From: Cystobasidiopsis lactophilus
Lineage: Eukaryota; Basidiomycota; Agaricostilbomycetes; Agaricostilbales; Chionosphaeraceae
Assembly (NCBI GenBank): GCA_001599975.1
Contig: BCIO01000005.1
Location: 496,001-560,000, forward strand
Direction of reading: 5' to 3'
Length of the DNA stretch: 64,000 bases
Part shown: positions 32,956-46,584 of the stretch, in pieces
Layout: each line of letters opens with the position of its first letter
Numbering within the stretch: the first letter of the stretch is position 1
The notes under the pieces: model-generated
The model's input: only the letters and a program-made list of their open reading frames with translations
Databases searched by the model: none
Told to the model about the DNA's origin: nothing
Program-made: the position numbers and the translations under genes

Positions 32956-34723
32956 GCTGAAAGCCAAGCGGGAGCGGCTGCAGGATGAGAACGCGGCCCT
33001 CAAGGCTCGGTTGCAAGAGCTGCAGGCAAATCGAGAGGAAGAGGAGCCAACACCTCCACGCCCGGCGGACTCTCCACCCCGGCCCGCCTCGCCCACCAGC
33101 GTGCACGATGTAGAGGTCCTACCACCAAAGTTCGAGTCGCTCAAGCTCGAGGAGGAGAAGGGCCTGCTGCCGAAGAAAACACCAAAACAACTCTGGTCGG
33201 ACCTGTCCTTGCTGGACAAGCTTTTGGCGCCGCTCGTCCTGACCTTCATGATCTGTGGCTGCGCTGTGGGGGCAACAACTGGGAAAGCTGTCCCCGACGC
33301 TTTCAACACCGTCCAGTTCTATGGCGTTTCCGCCCGTGAGTCGCATCATACAAAAACTCTCCGCGAGGCGCTGAAGATTCTTTGGATTGTTCGCTTAGCC
33401 ATCTGCATTGGTCAGTCTAGTGTTTTCAGGTCGGACGTGCTTCGTTGGCTAACGGTTTCAAACAGGCCTCATCATCATGATGCTGCCCATCCTGTGCAAA
33501 GTGCGCTACGAGTGCCTCCCGTCAATCTTCCGCGACCGCAAGATCTGGAAGCACCTCGCCGTCACCTTTGTCCTTAACTGGCTCATCGGGCCCTTCGTAA
33601 TGTTGGGTTTGGCTTGGGCAACACTGCCTGGTCAGTCGCGTGAACCTTTCAGCCCAATTTCGCATCGACTGACGGAAATCCCTTTTAGACCAACCGCAGC
33701 TTCGAACCGGCGTTATCTTGGTCGGTATCGCCCGCTGTATCGCTATGGTCAGGTTCCATTGCCTCAGTGATGTTTTCAAGCACTCAGATTGAAGAAAACC
33801 GACAGGTCATGATTTGGAACCAACTGGCGGGTGGCAACAGCGAGTTCTGCGCCATCATCGTCGTCTTCAACTCCATCCTCCAGATTGGTCTCTTTGCACC
33901 ATTTGCAGTGTTCTTCATCAACGTCATCAGCGGGGGAGGCGACCTCATCGAGCTCGAGTACGAGGACACGGCCATCGACGTGCTCATCGTGCGTGCTCTC
34001 GATTTGGCTCTGTAGTCCAGAATAGTGCTCACGCAACGGACTACAGTACCTGGCTATCCCGCTGGCTGGCGGCGTCGGCATCCGCTTCCTCGTTTGGTGG
34101 GCGATGGGCAAAGAGTTCTTAGAGAAGCGCTTCCTCCCCGCTTTCAGCCCCTTGGCCCTCGTCGGCCTCCTCTACACCATCTTTATCCTGTTTGCTTTCC
34201 AAGGTGGGTTTTTGTTGAGCCCGCAACAAATCTGTGCTCAATAACGCACGCAGGCAACCACATCGTCCACAACCTGGGGCCAGTCTTCCGCACCATGGTC
34301 CCTCTCTTCCTCTACTTCTGCATCATGTGGAGCTCGGCGTTTGCGTTCATCTTTTGGCTGGCGCGGTATCGGGACCGCGACTTTGATTACGAGACGGCCG
34401 CCGTCCAGAGCTTCACTGCCGGCAGCAACAACTTTGAGCTGGTGAGTGGCGTCATTACTGTAGGTTGATTGGAGACTAAACTTTGTGACTATACACAGGC
34501 CATTGCGGTGACGATCGCTTGTTATGGAGTTTCGAGCCCCCAAGCGCTCGCAGCGACAATAGGTCCGCCTTATTTCTCCCCTGGCCATTGCCTCTCATCT
34601 GATTGACCATCAACAGGACCTTTAATTGAGATACCTGTCATGCTGCTTCTGGTCTACGTCGCGCTCTACCTACGAGGGCGGCTGAACTGGAAGCACTCAT
34701 ATCGGATTCGGAATCCAGCATAG
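32924..34723 (+). CDS. ACR3: ACR3-type arsenite efflux transporter with an N-terminal leucine zipper
   Basis: Nine exons (32924-33335, 33399-33410, 33466-33630, 33689-33747, 33806-33988, 34047-34203, 34254-34441, 34499-34562, 34617-34723) give 448 residues and about ten membrane segments. Diagnostic ACR3 blocks are ICIGLIIMMLPILCKVRYE, GIARCIAMVMIWNQLAGG (with the cysteine essential in ACR3 pumps) and IACYGVSSPQALAATIGPLI. The family exports As(III)/Sb(III) across the plasma membrane. Residues 1-40 are unusual: leucines at 5, 12, 19, 26 and 33 form a five-heptad zipper with asparagine at 'a' positions 9 and 23, followed by an acidic and proline-rich linker before the first membrane helix. ATG 32924 is the only in-frame start ahead of the core. 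Confidence 0.92.
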
Positions 34724-35031
34724 AACTTGAGCTCTGCTTCGGGCTTATCGGAAGGGCGCTCTTTTGGTTCGCAACACGTACACCTGTATTATTTCCTTGT
34801 ATTCATAGCGGGGCTGCACGGTTTGTTTTACGCTCACACCCTTTGCATCAAAATATTCAGAGATAGTAATGCTCTGTTCTGCGCACACTTACGCTACGAT
34901 GACGAAGTGCCATAGTCTCATTTAAGGGCTCTCAGCGCGCCCGCCTCTAGCTAGCTATCGTACATGTTTTACAACCTTCGAAGAGGAACTGCCTATTTGT
35001 CTGCCGCCCGCTGCCAATGTCACTCTGCAAT
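34724..35031. other. Convergent gap after ACR3
   Basis: About 308 bases between the ACR3 and PhyH stops. Both 3' ends are expected here and I see nothing else. Confidence 0.5.
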
Positions 35032-36267
35032 TCAACTCTTCGCCGGACCAAAAAGATGAGCAAAAGGCATATGAGGTGCTGGCTGGAGCCAATTGAGCTT
35101 GTCGTGCTCCGTATCTTTCCCTTCGATCATATGAAAGGTGTAAATGTAGCGGGACTTCTCGCTTTCGTTTTTCTCGCTCTGTGAGACAAATCGCTTTAAA
35201 AAAGCTCTGTGCTGAGCTGACAGTGACTCTAGCCCACCTTGTGAATGACCGAGCCATCGATGAGAACGAGCGAGCCGGCCTTGCACTCCTCAAGCTTCCA
35301 ATCCGGCGAAGCCGCCCAGTCAACCCCACATGGCGCCTCGTTCGTGCTGACAAACTCAGTCCCGCTATTGTCTAGCTTGCGCACAAAACGGGAGCTGATC
35401 TTGTTCACTTTGTGGGAGCCGGGCACGAATGAAAGGGCGCCGTTGGTCGACGTGCAATCCTCAAGCGCAAACCAGAAGCCTTCAAATGGGTTCAATATTC
35501 AGAATGGAGGGTTGAAGCAGAAAACGAGCCATACCTAGTGCCGAGAGTGGTTTGGTGTACAAGAACCTGCGAGCCAAGGTTTGAGTGATCTTGATATCAG
35601 AAGCAACGCAAGGGATTCAAAGACTCACGTCGAGTCATCGTGTATACTGACTGCGTGTCTGGGTCAGCGTGTTGACCGTGTGGTTGGCAAGGAAGATGGT
35701 TTGCACCTTTGCCACCTATACGCGGCTGCTTGCAGATCTGGCAGTCTTCGCGCTAAGCTCAGCTCAAGATACGCTGACCAATAGAACGCACGACCATAGA
35801 TTGGAGTACTAGAGGAGCAGGAACACTAAGACACAACATTCATGCAAGCAGCATGACAGCTCACCCAGCGGATCTTTGTGGTAACCCAATTGCTTTGCCA
35901 ATTCCCTCAGGTCCTCGTTCTCCAGAGTAAACTTGCGGTACGGCGGGGACAGTTCGTGCAGAGCGTGACCGATCTTGTTGACCGCGAGCTCTTTTGGGCG
36001 GGTCAGGTTGCCGTTCTCGTCAAAGGCGTCCTCCTCGAAGAACGTTCGGATCTTGTCGTTCGAGTTCAGGAACCAGTCAGAGCCCACTTGCTTATCGCCT
36101 GTCGAGAATGTGGTCTTGGGATGCGACTCCAAGTCGAAGTCGGCGAGGATCGAGTGCGCTTCTGACAGAAGCTCGCTCCGGGTCGCGGCATCAACGAAAT
36201 CGGGCACCACAAGGTACCCTTGTTCGTAAAACTGCTCTCTGGCTTCCTGGCTGAGCTTGAAGGGCAT
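35032..36267 (-). CDS. Phytanoyl-CoA dioxygenase family (PHYHD1-like) Fe(II)/2-oxoglutarate oxygenase
   Basis: Seven exons (36267-35865, 35808-35795, 35737-35707, 35650-35629, 35566-35535, 35479-35238, 35178-35032) give 296 residues. Blocks in order: GYLVVPDFVDAATRSELL, LGYHKDP, LQSMICKQPRIGGKV, the iron-binding HxD in SIHDDSTFLYTKPLSALG, GFWFALEDC, the second ligand histidine in IDGSVIHKSEKNESEKSRY, and YTFHMIEG. This is the PHYHD1 pattern, a cytosolic oxygenase whose natural substrate is unclear. Four central exons are only 14-32 nt; the splice chosen at each one is the one that restores the HDD and QSM blocks. Confidence 0.88.
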
Positions 36268-36440
36268 GACGGCGGCGGACCAAAAGTCGCGCTCCTCCGC
36301 AGAAATCTTTTCCAGCCGAAGGAGTCAACGCTTGTACTAGCTCCATCAGAGCTCTCGTGAGTCTGCCGTCTGCTGTAACATCTGCCTAGACTAACAGAGG
36401 GTGTGCCGATATACAGACCACTACCGTCAATCAATCAAAC

Positions 36441-38457
<2,017 letters not shown>

Positions 38458-38745
38458 AGAGGCTTTACACTGCATTCCTTCCCACTTCAACAGAACCCCA
38501 AAATCGAGTCTGGTTCTAGACTCATTGTATACGTCCTACTTTTCGGCTGGTGTTCATGTTCCGGCGTTCCCTTTGCAATTACACAGACTTGTTTTGAACC
38601 AATTTATCCGCGGCATTTCTTCTTCTCTTGTTACTTTAGGATTTACATTAATGAAGGGAGGACGATCCCAACACTCCCGAAGGCTCTTGCCACCTTGGAA
38701 CTTGCGAGCCAGGGCCGTTGCGCTTTTCTCTCTTCTTGCAAAACA

Positions 38746-40216
38746 ATGGCCTGGCTCCTTTCTAGCTTCAATGCAAGACGTCTCGACGCCGGCCTCACCA
38801 ATCCACCATTGAGTGCTAACGATGACTCCGAGTTGTCGCATGCGCAGCCAGACCCTTTTTTCGCCGACATCTCAATCTTTGTTCGAATCTACGATGACGC
38901 TCTCAAAGCTACTCGTCTTATGGAAGTGCTCAGCATCACGGCCGAAGACCAGCGCAAGATCTCGCGGGAACCTCTGACGACGGCAACATTGGCGTCTTGG
39001 GCCACGGCGGTGATAGGTCAAAAGGGAACTCTGCAAGCGCTCAAGAGCCCAGATGCAAGCTTCCTCTGGCTTTTCGAGCCTGATGGCGATGAGGGCGAGG
39101 ACTCGAAAGGTGAGCCGAGTCTGGCGCTGGCAGATCGTCTTTGACTTCTCGCGCCGGCAGCACGCCGAATCCTTCGCACAATAATTCCAACAACCGAGTT
39201 AAAGCGCGTATCGTCGACCAGCAGTAGCAGTACGTCTGAAAGTTCAGCTGTGTCGACAGAAGAGGAACTCCAACCAGCTTTGGCGACTGATTGCCCCTCA
39301 CACCTAACAAATCGATTTGGGGACGGGTTACCACAGCCCTGGAGATTCAGACCGGGCGAGAAGAAGAGTCGGCGCATTCGCATGGGTCTACATGTGGGAA
39401 ACCGCGAAGGAGGGGTCTGCGTCTTCACCGGCCTCGACGATACCGAAGCCTGCCACTTCATGAAGGCTTCCAACTCTGACTGGGTGAGCACTTGGCTCAG
39501 CCAAAATCGCCAAGTTCATTCTCTACTCACCTTCAGTCCGCTGTACACGTCGTGTGTGAACGAGCGCCATTGAGCTTCCGACCGCAGTCAGAGCTGTCAA
39601 CACTCGAAGGCGTCTTTGATCCTCGCATCGCGGCCAACCTCTACGTCGGACTGGCCAAAGCTTACGACAACAACCGACTGTCCTTCTCTGCTTTTGTAGG
39701 TCTTTTTCATTTGAGCGGCCTGAGGCAGGAGCAGCAAGGCTCACAATCAAGCAGGACGACGGAAAATCCTTGACCTTGTCCGAAGTCGCGCTAACAGAAG
39801 GCGGCAAGCGAGTCCTCGCGAAACTTCTCGATGCTGGCGACACAGCACTAATACAAGATACGACCATTCTCAGCACTTCGATTAAGCGCCCGCTGGACTT
39901 GCTCGTTCAGTTTGGTCACGGAGCTCGCCTCTTCGCAAATTTCGGCACTGACGATGCCAAGCGCTTCGCCGAATCTTCACCGATTGCTGTCGACTATCGC
40001 GTCCAGATACTCGCAAAGGCTGTTCCCCAAAGCTTGCCCGCACCATCCTCCGCCACCGACTCGCCCTCAAGACAGCGCCGCCAATCGGACCCAACAAGCG
40101 ACAGGCGAGTGACTGCGTTGACCGGCTTCCAGAGGAATGTGCGCGGCAGTTCTCGAGGTGTCAGGATTGACCAATGGCGGAGGAAAACTGGCGAGGAAAT
40201 CTCAAATTCAGATTGA
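38746..40216 (+). CDS. HNH-nuclease-like fungal protein, probably degenerate
   Basis: Four exons (38746-39109, 39161-39483, 39537-39695, 39755-40216) give 435 residues. The centre reads [21 protein letters not shown], close to the CxxTG...AAHI start of fungal HNH_2 domains. The following [23 protein letters not shown] stands where active members usually have D-x-RNG...LH...FD, so the asparagine and last histidine seem replaced. N-terminal [20 protein letters not shown] is also typical of this fungal family. The C-terminus is basic and disordered. No function is assigned beyond the fold. ATG 38746 is the first in frame. Confidence 0.6.
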
Positions 40217-40543
40217 AAGGCATGTCTTGACAGTCCTGAGAGCGAAAGGCGGTTGCGACAGCGCAAACAAAATGAAGGTAGAAGGTCAATGAGAAGATTG
40301 GCTTGATGAAAGCCCGTGATGGCATTAGTTGATAATGCATAATGAAAGTGGGGGATCTTGTGAATGCTGAGTGGAAGGGGTGATACTTTGTGATGCGCAC
40401 GAAAACCCAAAGCCCTTCGAAGAACCCTTCTTGTTTGGAGACCGGAGACCTTGGAAACGATTGAAAATCTACTGTTGAGGTAATACACGCTTGTTTAAAG
40501 CTCTTTTGGGGGTGTGGTAGTGCCAGCAGACGCCGACAGTTCT
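40217..40543. other. Convergent gap, HNH-like / C1-THF synthase
   Basis: About 327 bases with both 3' ends. Open frames here are antisense continuations without coding character. Confidence 0.45.
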
Positions 40544-43500
40544 CTACGAAAGGCCCACAATGGTGCCGTCGTCTAGAAGGTCTTGATTGAAGAAGCCGGG
40601 TAGCTGTGAAACGCAAATCAGGCATTGCTTGGATCAGCCAAGAGGTGGGCAGACACTCACTGTTGGAAGACCAGGCATAGTTGACATCTCGCCCTGCCAA
40701 ACCGATGAGCTCAGTCAAAACAGACAACCAGAGAAATTGACTAACGACCAGCGGGTAGATGAAACCTGCGCCGACCGACGCCTTCACGGTGCGGATAGGC
40801 AAGGTGAAGCCTGATGGAGCGCCCTTGGCCGCCGGATCGGCAGAGAACGAGTATTGCGTCTGGACGCGCAAGTTCGCTCAGATAAACGACGAAAGCAGGT
40901 GTTTGAGGGCTCACCTTTGCCATGCAGATCGGAAGATGTGCGTAGCCTTGGTCGGTGTAGGCCTGGATGCGCTTCTCTGCTTCCTCGGTGTAAGAGACGT
41001 CGGCTGCGCCGTACATCTCTTTGGCGATGGTGGAGATCTTGTCCTTGATGGACAGGCTGTCTTCGTAGAGCAGCTTGAACTTGGACTCGTCGCGGCATGC
41101 TTCGATGACCGCGTGGGCCAGCTCAATGGCGCCAGCGCCACCTTCGGCCCAGTGGTTCGCGGCAACAGCTGCGTCTGCTCCAGCCTCGAGAGAAAGCTTC
41201 TTAATAAGCTCAATCTCGGCGTCAGTGTCGTTACTGCACAGAACGTCAGAGATTGGCGACAAAGCAAAATTATCAGAAGAACATACGTGAATCGGTTGAC
41301 GCCGACAACGACCTTGATGCCCATCTTGCGAGCGTTGCTGATGTGCTTGGCCAGATTGCAGAAGCCCTTTTCCAAGATCTCCAGGTTCTCCTTGGTGTAG
41401 ACGTCGGACAGAGGCTTGCCCGGCGTGACGGCTGGTCCGCCACCGTGCATCTTCAAGGCGCGAACAGTTGCCACCAGAACGACAGCGTTGGGAGTCAGAC
41501 CACTGATCCTGCACTTGATGTTGCAGAATTTTTCCATTCTGTGACCGACGAGTAAGAATTGTCCGGTGCAAATCTTGCTTCGGTTTGCTGCTCACCCGAT
41601 ATCGGCGCCAAAACCTGCCTCCGTGATGACATAGCCGTAGTTCTCTTCTGGCTCGCCTTCTTCAACGCCTGCGAGCTTGAGGGCGATCTTGTCGGCCAAG
41701 ATGGACGAGTTGCCATGAGCAATATTGGCGAAAGGTCCAGCGTGGACGAAAACGGGAGTACCCTGTGACACATTAGAGTTGAGCCTTTGGAGGCTAAGTA
41801 GCCCGCTGGACTCACCTCCAAAGTTTGCATCAAGTTGGGCTTGATGGCATCCTTCATGAGAATGGCGAGCGAGCCAGCGACGCCGATGTCGTCGGCAGTG
41901 ATTGGCACGCCCTTCTTGCTATATGCGACGACCATATTGCCCAGTCTGTTTGGAGCTCGTGGTCTAAACCTCTTCATCGTGGCAAAAGGTGAGGCTCCAA
42001 CCTTTCGCGCATATCCTTGATGTCATTGGCCAAAGCAAGCACGGCCATGCACTCGCTGGCAACAGAGATGTCATAGCCAGTGCGACGGGTCAGGCCCTTC
42101 TCGGTGGCGGCCTGCCCAACCGTGATCTCGCGCAAATAGCGGTCATTAACATCCACAACTCGGTTCCTGTATGGTCAATCGAGGAGAAGTCAGCAAAGTG
42201 ATGATTCGAAGTCAGATTGTCCGCACCAGGTGACATTCTCGGGGTCAATGTCCAAGCGGGCGAACTTGCTCTGCTCCTCCTCGGTCAAGTCATCCGGGTT
42301 GGTCTTGTCAATGCCAAGCTTCTTCAATCGGCGGAACATGATGGGCGTGAAAGTCCTGACGCCTTTCTTGGCCGGGCAAAGACGCCCGAAGAGCGCCTTG
42401 TCGGACTGGGTCGACTCGTGAAAGTAGCGGGCGTCGATGGCGGCGGCACACAAGTTGTTGGCGGCAGTGATGGCGTGGATGTCGCCGGTCAGGTGCAAGT
42501 TGAACTCGTCCATGGGAATGACCTGCGAGTAGCCTCCGCCGGCGGCGCCGCCCTTGATGCCGAAGGTGGGACCTTGCGAGGGCTGGCGGACGCAGGCGTA
42601 GGCGGCCTTGCCGAGGTGGGCACCCAGAGCTTGGGCTAGACCAATGGTGGTAGTGGATTTGCCTTCACCAAGGGGCGTGGGAGTGATACTGTGAGAGTCG
42701 TGCGACACCCTTCAGCACGGTGCATTCTAACTGATCACTGACGAAGAACCCTGCTTACCCAGCGACAACGATATACTTGCCATCCCTGCAAGCGTACATG
42801 GGAGCTTAGTAAAGATTGCTACAACGTATGGGCACAACTCACTTGCGGTGGGCCAAGCGCTTGAGGATGCTGAGGTCGACCTTGGCCTTGTACTTGCCGT
42901 ACAAGTCTAGCTCGGACTCGGACACGCCAATCTCGCTGGCCAACAAGCTGACCAGCTTAGGGGTCTGAGCTGAAGCGACCTCGATGTCGGAGGGCACGTT
43001 GGGGAGGATGTTGAGCTTCAAGGGCGAGATCTTGCGAGCGAGCTTCTTCTGGAAGAGGCGCTCCGCGCTCGTCACGATGTTCTCCATCAGCATAGCCACC
43101 GTCATGGGGCCGACTCCTCCTGGGACCGGGGTGATGTATTTGGCCACTTGGGCGGCCGACGCAAAGTCGACGTCGCCGACCAATCGGCTGCCTGACTTCT
43201 TGGTGGAGTCTGCGGACATGATACCAGTCTTAACTGAAGAAACAGCTGATGTGTGGCGTCATTCTCACCTGGAATGCTGTTCGTGCCGACATCGATCACC
43301 ATGCAGCCCGGCTTGAGCCACTCGCCCTTGATGAGCTGAGGCTGGCCAATGGCAGCAATGAGCACATCTGCCTTGCCAATCTGTACAAACGCCAAAAGCC
43401 AGAGACTTCAACCAAAGGATGTCTCACGTAAAACTCAGCGTGCGCACCTGTTCGGCCAAGTTGACGGTGCGGCTATGGCACTGAGTGACGGTGGCGTCCC

Positions 43501-44304
43501 TAGAGCGGAGCATGGCGCAAATGGGGCTGCCCACGATGTCGGAGCGACCAAGAACGACGGCGTGCTTGCCGGCGAGCTGGTAGCCAACGGAGTCGATGAG
43601 CATCATGCAGCCGGCCGGCGTGCAAGGCGGGAACAGCGGGTTGCCAGACCGAGAGCCGAGCTTGCCAATGTTGTAAGGGTGGAACCTGAGCAGTGGCCCC
43701 AAGCCGTGATCAGCACAAAATCAAAGCGCATAAAATTTGGGGGCAACAAAACTGACCCGTCGACATCCTTCTCCGGGCTGACGGCCTCTGTGATCCTGGA
43801 CTCGGCCTCGCGGGTGATGTGAGGAGCAAGAGGCAGCTGGACGAGGATGCCGTGCACGTCCTCGTCGCCGTTGAGCTTGCGCACAGCAGCCTCAATGGCG
43901 GCCTCGTCGACGTCCGCCGTGTCCTCGAGAACGACGTGGGTGAACTTGATGCCCGCCTCCGCTGCTGCCTTGGCCTTCATGCGCACATAGGTCGTCGAGT
44001 CCGGCCTGGAGCCTTGCTGGATGATGGCGAGGTGAGGCTGGAAACGCGGGTATTGGGCTTGAGTCGCGGTGACCCTTTGCTGCACGGCGGCCCGGATGGC
44101 CCTGCGTGTTGACGCATCAGCACACCTTACACGCTGTGTATGTGTAAAAGCAACGCACTTGGCCTGCTCGGTGCCATTGAGGAGGACGGCTTGGGCATCG
44201 ACTTCCATCTTTAATTTGCTTTGCTGCTGGGTTGCGCGGGCGACTTGGACGAGCGAGTGCGGGATCTGAGATGAGAAGAGCCTCCACGTGGGCCTCAATC
44301 TCAT
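40544..44304 (-). CDS. ADE3/MIS1: Trifunctional C1-tetrahydrofolate synthase, possible dual mitochondrial/cytosolic starts
   Basis: Fifteen exons sum to 978 residues from ATG 44304, or 946 from ATG 44208. Residues of the short form: dehydrogenase/cyclohydrolase about 1-300 ([61 protein letters not shown]), then formate-tetrahydrofolate ligase ([84 protein letters not shown]). It interconverts 10-formyl-, methenyl- and methylene-THF for purine and methionine synthesis. Both ATGs are in frame: the upstream one adds 32 residues, [17 protein letters not shown] and on, which are arginine- and serine-rich and lack acids, like a mitochondrial presequence. Confidence 0.95.
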
Positions 44305-44523
44305 GCAATGGCGGATCTCCAACCTGCGTGTCGAGGAGGGGGCGAAAAAGTTTTGTTTGGGTGGAGCTTCCTGCCTTCGGCGCGGCAAACCCGTGGCAAA
44401 CGTCCTCCGCTTGAATCCGTTCTGAAGCGACGAGGTCTTCGAGTGCGTGCAGAGTGTTATATACAACAAGTGTGTGACAGTGTCCAAGAACCAAGATTAA
44501 GGGTGAGAGAGCGTCCGTTATTT

Positions 44524-46584
44524 CTATAGAATAGCGAGCGCGCCAAGAGCGATAGAGATCAAGGCGGCCCAGAGCGGTAAAGAGGATGCGAGTGCAGATG
44601 CGCCGGAAGAGGTGGATTTGAGGGAGACTTGGGCGACGTTGGCGGAGATGGCCAGCGCGCTGCTGCCTGACGAAAGCGCAAAGCCGGCTTGGGTTGGCGT
44701 CGAGTAGCCGGTACTTGTGTACACCACGGTTTCCGACGTCAAGCTGGCAATAACGGTGGTCAGGATGGCCGAGCCGGTGGCTTGGGGCGAGGGCTGCAGG
44801 GTGGTGGGCACGGCCGGATCGACGGAGATGAGGCCGTTCAAGGTCGAATTGGCCCAGACGAAGCGGGTGCCCATGGCGGCCACGGCAGCCTGGAAGCCGG
44901 TCAAGGTGTCCGTCGTGTTGGTAATGCGGTAGTCCTGTTGGTGAGCGCTCAGCCACGCTGCCTCAGCAACGTAAGGAGGAAGACCAACCCGATAGTCTTG
45001 GATGCCACCATCGTACTCGTCTTTAGCATGTTCAAACTGAAGCAAATGGCATGAGATTTGACCATAGTGAGCGTGTGCAAGTCAAACACACCATAACAAC
45101 GCTCTTGATGTTGGGGAACAAGTCATAAACTGCACTTCTTCGTCACAACTGACTCAAAGCGTCAAAGAGGGGGAACAGAAGCGCACAAGTGGTGTTGGTC
45201 AAGCAGTCGCCCCACCAAGCCTGCTGCATCTCCATCTGCGTGCTGCCGCCGGTGACGTTGACGTGGTAGGCCGCTCCGGTCTCGCTGAGGAAGCACGGGC
45301 GGTTCGGGGTGGCGCAGTAGGTGTCGTAGAAGGGCGTGTAGTTGGTCGCGTAGAAGGGATCCTCGCCCATGAGGATGTGCGCGCAAAAGCCACCCGGTTG
45401 GGGTTCGTTCAAATCTGTGGCGGGCAATGATTTCGACATGAGAACTCTCATAATGGAGAAGACCGACGCACCTTGAAAGCCTGGACCTTTGTAGTACAAG
45501 CTGACGCCAGCCCAATCGATCTGGGCATCGCCGGGGTAGTAAGGCGAAAAGGCATCATCAGCAGCGGTCAGCTGGCCGTCGTGGTTGGTGTCCAGCGCCG
45601 TCTTGTCAGCTGCCAGAACAATGTCGGCCAACGTGGCACCTGAAGGGTAGCCGTAGGAGGAGTTGGGAGACCAGACGATCACCGTGCTGGGTGCGATTTG
45701 CTTGACGATCGCATACATCCGAGCCCATACCGCCTTGAATAGCGTAGGTTGTAGAGCTGCCAGTCGCAATGACGGTCAGAACTCGGAACAATGGAGTTAA
45801 AGGGGGTGAGCGACTGACCATAGGAATTCCAATCTGGGTTCGAAATAAGTGAGACATCGGACGATGGCTTGCGCGGGAAGACAAAAACCTACTGCCTCCC
45901 ATTTCAGGACAGAAGCGCAGGTAAGTCGTTCTCCCAGCCGCTTCATCTGTTAGCCAATGGAGCAGCTAGTTAGCCAACGATTGGCAAAAAAGGCGCAAGC
46001 GCCAAGGAGCACCACTAACACTTGGCGATCTGGTTGGCGAGCTGGACCAGGTCCGAGTCGGTGACCGCGCTCAGGTTTCCAGGTTGGTCGGCGTAGACGG
46101 TCAGGAAGTAGGCGGCGTTGGTGGCCGTGCCGTCGACTGCGGAAAACAGCGCTTCGCCACCGGCCCTGGAAGGAATCAACATTGACTTTTTTTCAGCCCA
46201 TCCGTCCGTTTGACTGAGGACTAGGGGAAGAGACGGACCCTGTGACATAGTCGTACGCTGGCAAAGGGATGGACTGTGCGATTTGAAAGATCGGAAAGCT
46301 GGCGATGGGGCCAAAGCTTCTCAGCATAGAATCGGACGCCCGACACGACGGTGTGGCCTCACTTGAGTCCCATCCGGTTGTTGATGGCAGCGGGAGTGTC
46401 ATTAGCAGACATGTCAACCCTTTGCACATCGATCTTAGCGCCAAAACAATGGGGGGAGGCAAATGCAAACACAAACACACCAAGCTCCAATGTAGACCTG
46501 ATTCCCAGCCGGCACGCTTGCGAACTTTTGAGCCTCGGCCAGAGCAGTGGCCAGGCCTAGCAATAAGGATACTGCAAACAGCAT
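44524..46584 (-). CDS. GPI-tailed GH26-like glycoside hydrolase
   Basis: Eleven exons (46584-46477, 46433-46363, 46316-46239, 46165-46020, 45946-45893, 45833-45819, 45756-45473, 45415-45154, 45129-45092, 45036-44989, 44934-44524) give 504 residues. A signal peptide (MLFAVSLLLGLATALAEA) and a hydrophobic end after a Ser/Thr-rich stretch (LPLWAALISIALGALAIL) suggest GPI anchoring at the cell surface. The core has RFCPEMGGNWNSY, with a catalytic-type glutamate, TVIVWSPNSSYG, DWAGVSLYYKGP, and FLSETGAAYH with a second glutamate. This is like fungal GH26 (beta-mannanase-type) enzymes; family assignment is by pattern only. One intron is 24 nt (45130-45153). Confidence 0.75.
45130..45153 (-). other. 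24-nt ultra-short intron in the GH26-like gene
   Basis: Reads gtcagttg...agtgcag on the minus strand. Splicing joins TTG A to TT TAT GAC and gives FDALIYDLFPNIKSVVMFEH; unspliced, the frame stops after two codons. Confidence 0.6.
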
